Shown here piece by piece: positions 44,052 through 52,388 of a stretch of DNA of 64,000 nucleotides. The stretch is from the NCBI GenBank assembly GCA_018604165.1, contig CP075895.1:310001-374000 (forward strand), given 5' to 3'. Made by a program: the position numbers and the translations under genes. Each line of letters starts with the position of its first letter. Positions within the stretch are counted from its first letter, which is position 1. The notes beneath the pieces were generated by a model that saw only the letters and a list, made by a program, of their open reading frames with translations, was not told the DNA's origin and searched no databases. This DNA comes from Chitinophagaceae bacterium LGM1 (GTDB lineage: Bacteria > Bacteroidota > Bacteroidia > Chitinophagales > Chitinophagaceae).

Positions 44052-45247
44052 TGAAACAGGCAGCATATATCATAAACACAGGCATCATTACTGCAATAGG
44101 TAATGATACGGCTGCATGTTTGGATGCATTGTTAAATGGTCGGTCTGGCATAGGCAAAGCAAACCATCTGAAAACCCATTGGGCTGATGAACTGCCTGTT
44201 GCAGAAGTAAAACTGAGCAATGAAGAGATGGCTGCTATAGCAGGCGTGGATGCTCGCTGGCCGCGTACTGCATTGTTGAGTGCCATAGCTGTAAAAGAAG
44301 CATGGCAACCATTTGCTGATAAAGTAAAAGGATTAAAAACAGGTTTCTTTTCTGCTACTACAGTTGGTGGTATGGATTTGACAGAAAATGTGTACAAGGC
44401 ATTTAAAGAAGATAGTGGAACAGTAGATTTCAACAATATCAAAAATCACGAGTGTGGTGCTATTACAGAATTAGTTGCCAATCATTTTTGCATCAGCGAT
44501 TTTGTTACAACCATCAGTACAGCTTGCTCATCTTCTGCCAACAGCATTATGATGGCAGCACAGATGATTGGTAATGGTATGCTGGATGTTGCCATTGCAG
44601 GCGGTGCAGATAGCCTTTCACGCTTTACACTCAACGGGTTTAACACCCTGATGATACTGGATAAGCAACCTTGTCAACCATTTGACAATAACAGGCGTGG
44701 ACTGAACTTGGGCGAGGGTGCAGGGTATGTATTACTGATGAGTGAAAAAGCTATGCAGCAGTGCGGAGCAACAGCATCGTGCATTGTAAGCGGTTATGCC
44801 AATGCCAACGATGCCTATCATCAAACAGCATCATCGCCCGATGGTACGGGTAATAAACTGGCTATGGGCAATGCGCTGAAAGTAGCCAATCTGCAACCTG
44901 CTGATATTGATTACATAAACCTGCATGGTACGGGTACAGCCAACAACGATAGCTCTGAAGGTAAAGCGATTGAAGCCTTGTTTGCCGATAAAGTACCAAT
45001 GGCATCTTCTACCAAAGCATATACTGGGCATACATTGGGTGCGGCTGGTGGTGTAGAGGCAGTGTTTGGGGTATTAAGCATCAGGCACGGCATCGTATAT
45101 CCCAACTTGCGTTGGCAAACACAAATGGGAGATCTAAACTTTAAGCCTGTTACTACTTTACAGCAGGGGTTAGCTATTCGCCATGTATTATCCAACTCAT
45201 TCGGGTTTGGCGGTAATTGTTCATCGCTTGTTTTCAGTAAATGCTAA
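44051..45247 (+). CDS. Beta-ketoacyl-ACP synthase (FabF type), active form
   Basis: A 398-residue condensing enzyme. It has the full Cys-His-His triad: C159 in TISTACSSSAN, H292 in NLHGTGTANND and H327 in AYTGHTLGAAGG, and the KS core segments AIAGGADSLSRFT and GEGAGYVLLM. It would extend an acyl or polyene chain by decarboxylative Claisen condensation with an ACP-bound malonyl unit. No ACP gene is in the cluster, so a distant ACP must serve it. It is coupled to the genes on both sides and is probably paired with the KS-like protein that follows. Confidence 0.93.
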   Translation: MKQAAYIINTGIITAIGNDTAACLDALLNGRSGIGKANHLKTHWADELPVAEVKLSNEEMAAIAGVDARWPRTALLSAIAVKEAWQPFADKVKGLKTGFFSATTVGGMDLTENVYKAFKEDSGTVDFNNIKNHECGAITELVANHFCISDFVTTISTACSSSANSIMMAAQMIGNGMLDVAIAGGADSLSRFTLNGFNTLMILDKQPCQPFDNNRRGLNLGEGAGYVLLMSEKAMQQCGATASCIVSGYANANDAYHQTASSPDGTGNKLAMGNALKVANLQPADIDYINLHGTGTANNDSSEGKAIEALFADKVPMASSTKAYTGHTLGAAGGVEAVFGVLSIRHGIVYPNLRWQTQMGDLNFKPVTTLQQGLAIRHVLSNSFGFGGNCSSLVFSKC

Positions 45248-46299
45248 GTATGGAATTGTACATAACAGGCACGGGTATAGTAAGTGGCGCAGGCAATAGC
45301 GGCGATGATAGTTTTTTGAAAGAAGCACCTGCCTACGATACTGATAAGCTATTGTGCGTAGAGCCTAACTATACAGCTTATATACCGCCCATGCAATTGC
45401 GCCGTATGAGCAAAGCAGTACGTATAGGCATCGGTGCATCTAAAATGTGCATGGCATCTGCAGGTATAGAAAAACCAGATGCCATATCAGTAGGTACCGC
45501 TATGGGCTGTCTGGCAGATACGGAAGTGTTTCTTGGTAAGATGATAGCACAAGATGAGCAGATGCTGACACCTACTGCATTCATCCAATCTACTCACAAT
45601 ACCGTTAGCGGGCAGATAGCTTTACTGGCTGGCTGCTACGGACACAACCTTACTTTCGTACAACGAGGGCATTCGTTTGAACACGCTGTAATGAATACGC
45701 AACTCTATCTGGCAGATAATCCGTATGAACAAATGCTGGTAGGTGGTATTGATGAACTGACAGAGGGTAGTTTGGAAGCTTTGAAAATTGGTGGTATCAA
45801 CAATAAGCAAAACAGCATACCAGCCGATGTGCTGAATGGCAATAACGTGGGTTGCATAGCAGGCGAGGCAGCATCGTTTTTTATAATGACGGATAAGAAG
45901 CCCGCTAATGCTGCTTTGTGTATTAAAGATGTGTACTGCTTTGCCGATAAGGATAATGCAACTGCTGTTAAGAAAATAGAATCGTATATCACCAAACACC
46001 AACAAAAGATTGACGTAACCGTATTAGGACAAAGTGGTGATGCTGCATCAAACCCTATTTACCAATCCTTATGTTCAGGTCTATTGAAAGATATACCTCA
46101 GTATGCTTTCAAACATTTGTGTGGCGAATATGCCACTGCGTCTGCATTTGCATTAGGTATGTTGGCAAATTCGGTTTTGAAAAACAAACCCTTACCAGCA
46201 CATTGTATGCTGAATAAAGAAGTGGGTGAAATGAAAAATATCTTATTGATAAACCACTACATGCATTACTATAGTTGCTGGTGGCTGCAGGTAGTTTAG
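45241..46299 (+). CDS. KS-like chain-length-factor-type protein without catalytic residues
   Basis: A 352-residue thiolase-fold protein that begins LYITGTGIVSGAG like a ketosynthase. All three catalytic positions are changed: Cys to Gln141 (TFVQRGHSF), the HGTGT His to Gln (LGQSGD), and the second His to Glu (CGEYATASA). This is the pattern of chain-length factors and of KS-partner subunits in aryl-polyene and type II PKS systems, where a Gln also replaces Cys. It likely forms a heterodimer with the KS at 44051. The ATG at 45241 overlaps the previous stop; ATG 45250 would also fit. It ends in 4-bp overlap with the reductase gene. Confidence 0.85.
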   Translation: MLSMELYITGTGIVSGAGNSGDDSFLKEAPAYDTDKLLCVEPNYTAYIPPMQLRRMSKAVRIGIGASKMCMASAGIEKPDAISVGTAMGCLADTEVFLGKMIAQDEQMLTPTAFIQSTHNTVSGQIALLAGCYGHNLTFVQRGHSFEHAVMNTQLYLADNPYEQMLVGGIDELTEGSLEALKIGGINNKQNSIPADVLNGNNVGCIAGEAASFFIMTDKKPANAALCIKDVYCFADKDNATAVKKIESYITKHQQKIDVTVLGQSGDAASNPIYQSLCSGLLKDIPQYAFKHLCGEYATASAFALGMLANSVLKNKPLPAHCMLNKEVGEMKNILLINHYMHYYSCWWLQVV

Positions 46300-47015
46300 C
46301 CGTATAGCTCCAGATGTATGGCTTTTTTATCGTAGCCCATCTCAAGCAGGCGTTTCTTTGCTTCGTCCACCATCATCTTCCATCCGCAGAGCATAAAATG
46401 CGCGTTCGGGTTGCCGGCACATAGTTTTTCATACACACCATGTACATAGCCTTTATCATATCCCTCAATATCTTCTCTTGATAATACAGGATGGTATTTA
46501 AAATTTGGTAAAGCAGTTTCTAGCTGGCTTAGTTCATCTTCGTACAATAAATCTGCCTTTGTGCGTGTGCCGAATATCAGGTGTAGTTGATGATGCGGTA
46601 AGTTGTGGTGCTTTATATGGTTTACCATGCTGCGGAACGGGGCGATGCCTGTACCAGTGCATATCATGTATATATCATGTTCAATGTTTTCGGGTAGGGT
46701 AAAGACTCCTTGTGGTCCGCGTACCACCAACTCGCTACCTTCTTTTACTTCATTAAAGAAATAAGTAGTACCTAACCCACCTTCCAGATACACTATTACT
46801 AATTCTATTACGTTACCACTATCAGGCGATGAGGCGATGCTGTAGCTACGCCAACGTTTGTTGCGCTGCTCATGTATCGGTAAGTCGAGTGTTACAAATT
46901 GTCCGGGCTTAAAATCAAATACAGGTGTTTCAGGCAATTCAATCCAATAGCGGCGTGTGTTTTCAGTTGCCTGCTCTACACGTTGTACTATGCCTTTTTG
47001 CCATTGGGGTATCAT
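46296..47015 (-). CDS. FNR-like ferredoxin/flavodoxin reductase
   Basis: A 239-residue oxidoreductase of the ferredoxin-NADP reductase fold. The FAD-binding domain contains WRSYSIASSPD near residue 54 and the NAD(P) domain contains ICTGTGIAPFRSM and FGTRTKADLLYEDEL, with the terminal FMLCGWKMMVDEAKKRL. It moves electrons between NAD(P)H and a small carrier. The family contains both electron carriers and oxygenase reductases, so the partner cannot be named. It is convergent with the ketosynthase cluster and may or may not be related to it. Confidence 0.9.
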   Translation of the reverse strand: MIPQWQKGIVQRVEQATENTRRYWIELPETPVFDFKPGQFVTLDLPIHEQRNKRWRSYSIASSPDSGNVIELVIVYLEGGLGTTYFFNEVKEGSELVVRGPQGVFTLPENIEHDIYMICTGTGIAPFRSMVNHIKHHNLPHHQLHLIFGTRTKADLLYEDELSQLETALPNFKYHPVLSREDIEGYDKGYVHGVYEKLCAGNPNAHFMLCGWKMMVDEAKKRLLEMGYDKKAIHLELYG

Positions 47016-47060
47016 ACATTAAAGTTAGTTAATTAATAACTTGTTGTATGCAATTACTTA

Positions 47061-47783
47061 TTATTTATCTGCCTGTATTTGCAGAGAGTCAACAGCAGGT
47101 ATTACAGGGTTTTTCATCCATAGCTTGTAATGATGGCGTATCCACATTTTCAGTTCTAGCTCTGTTGCGTTGCGGGCATAGTCATATTCCATAGGGTAGG
47201 CATTCATAAAATGTCCGAGGCTGTCGCCTGTAAGTCCTGTCAGCGAACTTACCAAGTCGGGCGTATAGCGGGTGTCTATAAATCGGTTGCTTTCCCATTT
47301 TACAAAATTCCGCTGAAAAGCAAGCCTTGTTCTGCTTTTCTTAGAAATCCTGTCTGCAACAAAAGATACCGGGCTCATGATAGAATTGCTACGCTCCCAT
47401 GCCAATGCGCGCTTATAAGTAGAACGCCGCCTGATAGAGTCTAGCTGATAGGGAGTGTATTTTGGGCGTAATACAAATTCTTCCAACTCAAAACGTTTGA
47501 TGGCTAAAGCTATCCTGATACCGTTTTGCATCAATTCCCCGCTTATGTATTTACGCTGCTCTGCATAGCCCACCATACTGAACACAAGCTGTTGCCCTTC
47601 GTAGGCGGGTATAGTAAATGCTCCTGTCGAGCTCGTATAGACAGTTTGTTGGGTGCTTACATTTATCACACTTACAGGGTACAGTGGCTTGCCTGTTTGC
47701 GCCTCTGTTACCAGCCCCGAAATGCTCTGTGCAGATGCTGTATTGCTGATTAATAAAAGATATATGAATAAAAACTGCCTCAC
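47061..47783 (-). CDS. Secreted CarboxypepD_reg-like domain protein
   Basis: A 240-residue protein with a signal peptide (residues 1-18, ending ASAQ). Residues 19-95 (ISGLVTEAQTGKPLYPVSVINVSTQQTVYTSSTGAFTIPAYEGQQLVFSM-type strands) form a carboxypeptidase-like regulatory beta-sandwich, as found at the start of many TonB-dependent receptors. The rest is helical and charged and does not look like a barrel or plug. Such stand-alone proteins are common in Bacteroidota and of unknown role. The start is GTG at 47783; an alternative was not found. Confidence 0.75.
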   Translation of the reverse strand: MRQFLFIYLLLISNTASAQSISGLVTEAQTGKPLYPVSVINVSTQQTVYTSSTGAFTIPAYEGQQLVFSMVGYAEQRKYISGELMQNGIRIALAIKRFELEEFVLRPKYTPYQLDSIRRRSTYKRALAWERSNSIMSPVSFVADRISKKSRTRLAFQRNFVKWESNRFIDTRYTPDLVSSLTGLTGDSLGHFMNAYPMEYDYARNATELELKMWIRHHYKLWMKNPVIPAVDSLQIQADK

Positions 47784-47929
47784 GTGGTGTAAAAGTAAAT
47801 AGCCACAGCCAATAACAAAGCCGTAAGCTTCTATTTGACAATACTTTAAGAAAATAACAACCAGATACGCTTTTGTGTTGGGCTATTGAGGCATTATTAA
47901 TTATTTTCGCCATCTAAATTGAACAACAA

Positions 47930-49120
47930 ATGTCCAGTCCTTCTTTTTATACGCGCATACAACAAGAGCTGAAAGAGATACAAGATGCAGGCTTGTTTAA
48001 AAACGAACGCTTTATTGCTTCTGAACAAGGTGCCGAAATAACCGTCAATGGCAAACAGGTACTTAATTTTTGTGCTAACAACTACCTCGGGCTTTCTTCT
48101 CACCCTAAAGTGATAGAAGCAGCGCATAAAACGATTGATAGTCGCGGTTATGGTATGAGTTCCGTACGTTTTATATGCGGCACACAGGATATTCATAAAG
48201 AACTGGAAGCAAAGCTGTCAAAGTTTTTGGGCATGGAAGATACTATACTGTATGTAGCGTGCTTCGATGCCAATGGCGGTGTGTTTGAACCATTGCTGGG
48301 CGACCAGGACGTGATTATATCAGACGAGTTGAACCATGCTTCCATTATAGACGGTGTACGTCTTTGTAAAGCGCAGCGAGCACGTTATAAACATAATGAC
48401 ATGGCCGACCTTGAAGCACAGTTACAAGCTTTTGCAGGTGCGCGCACACGTATGATAGTTACCGATTCTGTATTTTCTATGGACGGCACAATTGCTCAAT
48501 TAGATAAAATATGCGACCTCGCAGATAAATACGATGCTATCATTATGATAGACGAAAGCCACTCATCTGGCTTTATGGGTAAAACAGGTCGTGGTGTACA
48601 TGAGCTTTGTGGTGTGATGGACAGGATAGATATTATCACCGGCACGTTAGGCAAGGCATTGGGTGGTGCATCAGGTGGTTTTACAAGCGGCAAAAAAGAA
48701 ATCGTTGATATACTTCGCCAACGAAGCCGCCCTTATTTGTTCAGCAATACAGTAGCCCCTGCTGTGGTAGGTGCTTCCATTGCCGTGTTGGATATGCTGA
48801 GCGAAACAACTGCCCTGCGCGATAGGCTGGAAGAAAACACCATGTACTTCCGTGAAAAAATGACAGCGGCAGGTTTTGACATCAAAACAGGTACGCACCC
48901 GATATGCCCTGTAATGCTCTACGACCCTGTACTGGCACAAAAATTTGCAGCCCGTATGTTGGAAGAGGGTATCTATGTAATAGGCTTCTTCTACCCAGTA
49001 GTGCCAAAAGGCAAAGACCGCATACGTGTACAAATATCAGCCGCGCACAGCCGCGAGCATCTTGACAAAGCCATCGCTGCATTTACTAAAGTAGGTAAAG
49101 AATTGGGGGTGATAAAGTAA
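47930..49120 (+). CDS. kbl: Glycine C-acetyltransferase (2-amino-3-ketobutyrate CoA ligase)
   Basis: A 396-residue PLP enzyme that makes glycine and acetyl-CoA from 2-amino-3-ketobutyrate and CoA, the second step of threonine breakdown, or runs in reverse. The match to Kbl is extensive by memory of the family: [50 protein letters not shown], and the PLP lysine in [14 protein letters not shown]. In the alpha-oxoamine synthase family these distinguish Kbl from serine palmitoyltransferase. No threonine dehydrogenase gene is nearby, so its partner must lie elsewhere. Confidence 0.95.
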   Translation: MSSPSFYTRIQQELKEIQDAGLFKNERFIASEQGAEITVNGKQVLNFCANNYLGLSSHPKVIEAAHKTIDSRGYGMSSVRFICGTQDIHKELEAKLSKFLGMEDTILYVACFDANGGVFEPLLGDQDVIISDELNHASIIDGVRLCKAQRARYKHNDMADLEAQLQAFAGARTRMIVTDSVFSMDGTIAQLDKICDLADKYDAIIMIDESHSSGFMGKTGRGVHELCGVMDRIDIITGTLGKALGGASGGFTSGKKEIVDILRQRSRPYLFSNTVAPAVVGASIAVLDMLSETTALRDRLEENTMYFREKMTAAGFDIKTGTHPICPVMLYDPVLAQKFAARMLEEGIYVIGFFYPVVPKGKDRIRVQISAAHSREHLDKAIAAFTKVGKELGVIK

Positions 49121-49143
49121 TCTATTGTATTCTCTAAAAATCT

Positions 49144-49171
49144 CAAAGGCGTAGATTATTCTACGCCTTTG
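49144..49171. terminator. Bidirectional terminator between kbl and the cytochrome gene
   Basis: A 12-bp stem (CAAAGGCGTAGA at 49144-49155 and complement at 49160-49171) around a TTAT loop. It serves kbl and, on the minus strand, the cytochrome gene, whose stop codon at 49156-49158 falls in the loop. Confidence 0.75.
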
Positions 49172-49539
49172 TTTATATAGTCTATCAACGCGTTAATGTC
49201 ATTATCTGTAAGATGGGGCATGGGTGGCATGGGGCTTTTGTTGTTTTCTTCATACACTTGTTTGGCGCGTGGGTCGCCCAATGATATACACTCTTGCGAA
49301 TTGCGGATGAACTTAGAAATGCGGCTTGTATCATTATCCCATCGCTGCATACTGCCTACCAGCGCAGGGCCTATTGATTTGTCGTTCATCTTATGGCATT
49401 GCATACAGTTGGCTACAAATATCGCTTTGCCCTTGCTCATGCCGGGGTGGTTACTTTCCTGTGTTGTTTGCTGATTGCCGTTACCACCACAAGCTGTAAG
49501 TGCTAATGTACTGATGAAAAGTATAGACTGTAGTTTCAT
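49156..49539 (-). CDS. Small lipoprotein cytochrome c
   Basis: A 127-residue protein with a lipobox cysteine (C17 in LALTAC) and one haem-binding CMQCH motif (C45, C48, H49). SPMPPMPHLTDND further on provides the likely axial methionine, followed by the C-terminal helix INALIDYINKGV of class I cytochromes. It would be anchored at the periplasmic or outer-membrane leaflet and shuttle electrons. Its stop codon is inside the terminator loop. It lies downstream of lepB, which has its own terminator in between. Confidence 0.9.
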   Translation of the reverse strand: MKLQSILFISTLALTACGGNGNQQTTQESNHPGMSKGKAIFVANCMQCHKMNDKSIGPALVGSMQRWDNDTSRISKFIRNSQECISLGDPRAKQVYEENNKSPMPPMPHLTDNDINALIDYINKGVE

Positions 49540-49557
49540 AATCCTATCTAAAAAAAT

Positions 49558-49578
49558 GCCCCTGCTGGTTGCAGGGGC
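49558..49578 (-). terminator. Intrinsic terminator of lepB
   Basis: An 8-bp GC-rich stem (GCCCCTGC and complement) with a five-base loop; on the minus strand it is followed by a run of seven T after an A. It lies just past the lepB stop. Confidence 0.85.
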
Positions 49579-49586
49579 GAAGTTAG

Positions 49587-50771
49587 TTATTTACTCAATG
49601 AACTCACGCTATGGAACAATCGTTTCCAACGTAGGTTGAAGAGTGAGTTTTTGTGGCTCAGCCATACAAAAGATGCCTTACCTACAATATGGTCTTCGGG
49701 TACAAAACCCCAATATCTTGAGTCGAGCGAATTGTGCCTGTTATCACCCATCATCCAGTAATAGTCCATTTTAAAAGTATAGCTGGTAGCTTCTTGTCCG
49801 TTGATGAAGAATTTGCCATCACGTTCTTCCAGTTTATTGCCCTCGTATTTGTAAATAATACGGCGGTAGAAAGCAATGTTCTGCTTATTAAGCTGAACTG
49901 TTGCACCTTTTTTAGGTATCACAAACGGGCCGTAATTATCCCTGTTCCATTTATAGTTAGTAGGGTCGTGCGGAAAGGCATCATCCAGTGTACTACCCGC
50001 CGGTATTACATAAGGTTGTACGTCTACCACACCCGGCAACTGTTTTACAAATGCTACCTTATCATTAGGCACTTCCAGCAGATAGCCCCCACCTTCCGAC
50101 TTTTGTACCACCACATCATTATCCGCCAATATTTCTTCATCCAGCAGGTTGCCGTTTGTACGAACGATATAAGAAATTTTTGAGTGCGGGAATACTTTGG
50201 CGGGTTTGTCGTTTACATATACAATACCATTCACTATTTGCAGCTTATCGCCCGGTATACCCATACATCGTTTAATGTAATTATCCTTTTTATCTATAGG
50301 GCGGGTAATGATGTTATATGAACCTAGAATTACATCACGACCTCTTGCCCTGCACGCCTGATAGTAATCTTCATTCGGGGCTTCTTCTATTACCGTATCA
50401 CCATTCGGGAAGTTGAATACTACCACATCATACCTCTCCACTTTCCCAAACCCCGGCCAGCGATGGTATTTCCACTGCACCGCATTTGTATAAGACTCGC
50501 CGCCTACCAATGGCATGGTATTATGCACTAAGGGTACAGCAAGTGGTGTCATAGGGGTACGTGGACCATACGCCATTTTGCTTACAAACAGGTAGTCATT
50601 CACCAGCAAGCTGCCTTCCATAGAGCCTGTAGGGATGGTGTAGGCTTCTATAAAAAAAGTACGGATGATGGTCGCTGCCACTACGGCAAACACAAGGGCA
50701 TCGAGCCACTCTCGCCACCATACTTTTTTCTTTTTGTTTTCGTCTTTCTTTTTCCAGAATGCAAGTCGCAT
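49587..50771 (-). CDS. lepB: Signal peptidase I
   Basis: A 394-residue membrane serine protease that removes signal peptides. One membrane segment (residues about 23-43) precedes the nucleophile S50 in YTIPTGSMEGSLL, and the general base lysine lies in DNYIKRCMGIPGDKLQI. The last conserved box is YYWMMGDNRHNSLDSRYWGFVPEDHIVGKA. The catalytic domain has an insertion of about 120 residues between boxes, usual for Bacteroidota enzymes. A -7 box (TAGTTTTG) is at 50794-50801. Confidence 0.95.
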   Translation of the reverse strand: MRLAFWKKKDENKKKKVWWREWLDALVFAVVAATIIRTFFIEAYTIPTGSMEGSLLVNDYLFVSKMAYGPRTPMTPLAVPLVHNTMPLVGGESYTNAVQWKYHRWPGFGKVERYDVVVFNFPNGDTVIEEAPNEDYYQACRARGRDVILGSYNIITRPIDKKDNYIKRCMGIPGDKLQIVNGIVYVNDKPAKVFPHSKISYIVRTNGNLLDEEILADNDVVVQKSEGGGYLLEVPNDKVAFVKQLPGVVDVQPYVIPAGSTLDDAFPHDPTNYKWNRDNYGPFVIPKKGATVQLNKQNIAFYRRIIYKYEGNKLEERDGKFFINGQEATSYTFKMDYYWMMGDNRHNSLDSRYWGFVPEDHIVGKASFVWLSHKNSLFNLRWKRLFHSVSSLSK

Positions 50772-50793
50772 GAGGTGTATGTATTAATGGCAA

Positions 50794-50801
50794 CAAAACT
50801 A
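50794..50801 (-). promoter_or_regulatory. Bacteroidota -7 box for lepB
   Basis: TAGTTTTG on the minus strand fits TAnnTTTG, 23 bp upstream of the ATG at 50771. The rest of the 237-bp divergent region to 51008 shows no gene. Confidence 0.5.
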
Positions 50802-51008
50802 AGAACTTCCACTACATTTTAAAGAATAATAGATAACGCTTTAAGAAATCTTTACAATAAAAATATTTAACACGTATTCCTGTGATTTTTTGATGGTTAT
50901 TGATACGCAAACCAATTATTATTAAACGAAATCTGCTTTACTGATTTTCGTTCTTCACTTGTTCTGCCATTTTGAGTAAATTGCCCGCCTAACGATAATT
51001 ACAGATAC

Positions 51009-52388
51009 ATGGCACGTTCGGTTACCATATTAGGTGCAGGCTTGGTAGGTTCTTTGCTGGCAGTTTTGTTGCGCAAACGCGGGTATGAAGTAACGGTGTA
51101 TGAACGCCGCCCCGATATGCGCAAAGCATCCATGAGTGCGGGCAAGTCCATCAACCTGGCCATGAGTGCGCGCGGATGGAAAGCATTGGATATGGCCGGC
51201 TTGCGAAAAGATATTGAAGAACTGGCAATACCTATGCCCGGCAGGTTTATGCATCAGCCCGATGGCACAGGGGTGTTTCAGCCTTATGGCAAAAACAATG
51301 AAGCAATCTACTCCGTGAGCCGTGGCGAGTTGAACAAAAAACTGATGACACTTGCCGAACAGGTAGGCGCTACCATACATTTCGGTCAGCGATGCAACAG
51401 GGTAGATGTACCGAATAATAGGGTGTATCTGGAAGATGCAGATGGTAAAGAAAAAATAGTAGATGCTGATTTGCTCTTTGGTTCAGATGGTGCATTTTCC
51501 GCATTACGCAATGGTTATCAGTTTCTAGACAGGGCAAACCTGACACAGCATTATATAGAGCATGGCTACAAAGAGCTATCTATACCACCAGACGAAAACG
51601 GCAATCTTCGCATGGAGAAAAACGCCTTGCACATCTGGCCGCGCAAAAACTTTATGCTCATTGCTCTGCCAAATACTGATGGTACGTTTACCTGCACATT
51701 GTTTTTACCATTTGAGGGAGATATATCTTTTGAAAAACTAAAAACAGAGGCTGATGTTAAAGCATTCTTCAACGAGCACTTCCCTGATGCTGTACCGATG
51801 ATGCCTACATTGGTAGAAGATTTCTTTGGCAATCCTACATCTTCATTGGTTACCATCCGTATATCGCCCTGGCATTACAAAGACAAGAGTGCGTTGATAG
51901 GCGATGCGGCACATGCCATTGTTCCGTTTTACGGGCAAGGCATGAATGCCGGTTTTGAAGATTGCACGATACTGGCATCGCTGATAGATAAACATGGTGA
52001 TGACTGGGCAACGATACTGAATGAGTACGATCAGAAACGCAAACCCAATGGAGATGCTGTGTTGGAACTGGCATTGATGAACTTCGTAGAAATGCGCGAT
52101 AAAGTAGCAGAGCCGTCATTCTTAGAGCGTAAGAAAATAGAAAAAGAACTAGGTAAGCGATACCCCGAAAAATTTGTGTCGGTGTACGAGATGGTATCAT
52201 TCACCCACACACCTTACAACACAGCATGGAGTTGTATAAAAGCACAGGATAAACTGCTGGGTACCATTATGGGCAGTGGCGATTTCTTTATAAATATCAA
52301 CGATACCGCATTTTGCAGCAAGCTCGATAACTGGGTAAGCGACTATCACCAAGAAGTAAAACAATTGGATTTCGGACATGAAGCCTGA
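51009..52388 (+). CDS. kmo: Kynurenine 3-monooxygenase
   Basis: A 459-residue FAD-dependent hydroxylase that turns L-kynurenine into 3-hydroxykynurenine, using NADPH and O2. The GxGxxG fold is VTILGAGLVGSLLAVLLRKRGYEV, followed by the family's SINLAMSARGWKAL (residues about 43-58) and the FAD-binding ALIGDAAHAIVPFYGQGMNAGFEDC. A hydrophobic C-terminal segment is weaker than in the mitochondrial enzyme. Other tryptophan-to-NAD genes are not in the window. The recJ gene starts 11 bp before its stop. Confidence 0.94.
   Translation: MARSVTILGAGLVGSLLAVLLRKRGYEVTVYERRPDMRKASMSAGKSINLAMSARGWKALDMAGLRKDIEELAIPMPGRFMHQPDGTGVFQPYGKNNEAIYSVSRGELNKKLMTLAEQVGATIHFGQRCNRVDVPNNRVYLEDADGKEKIVDADLLFGSDGAFSALRNGYQFLDRANLTQHYIEHGYKELSIPPDENGNLRMEKNALHIWPRKNFMLIALPNTDGTFTCTLFLPFEGDISFEKLKTEADVKAFFNEHFPDAVPMMPTLVEDFFGNPTSSLVTIRISPWHYKDKSALIGDAAHAIVPFYGQGMNAGFEDCTILASLIDKHGDDWATILNEYDQKRKPNGDAVLELALMNFVEMRDKVAEPSFLERKKIEKELGKRYPEKFVSVYEMVSFTHTPYNTAWSCIKAQDKLLGTIMGSGDFFININDTAFCSKLDNWVSDYHQEVKQLDFGHEA

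Noticed and set aside
47930-49120. Serine palmitoyltransferase instead of Kbl
   Set aside because: Family segments around residues 55-130 and the C-terminal [21 protein letters not shown] fit Kbl closely.
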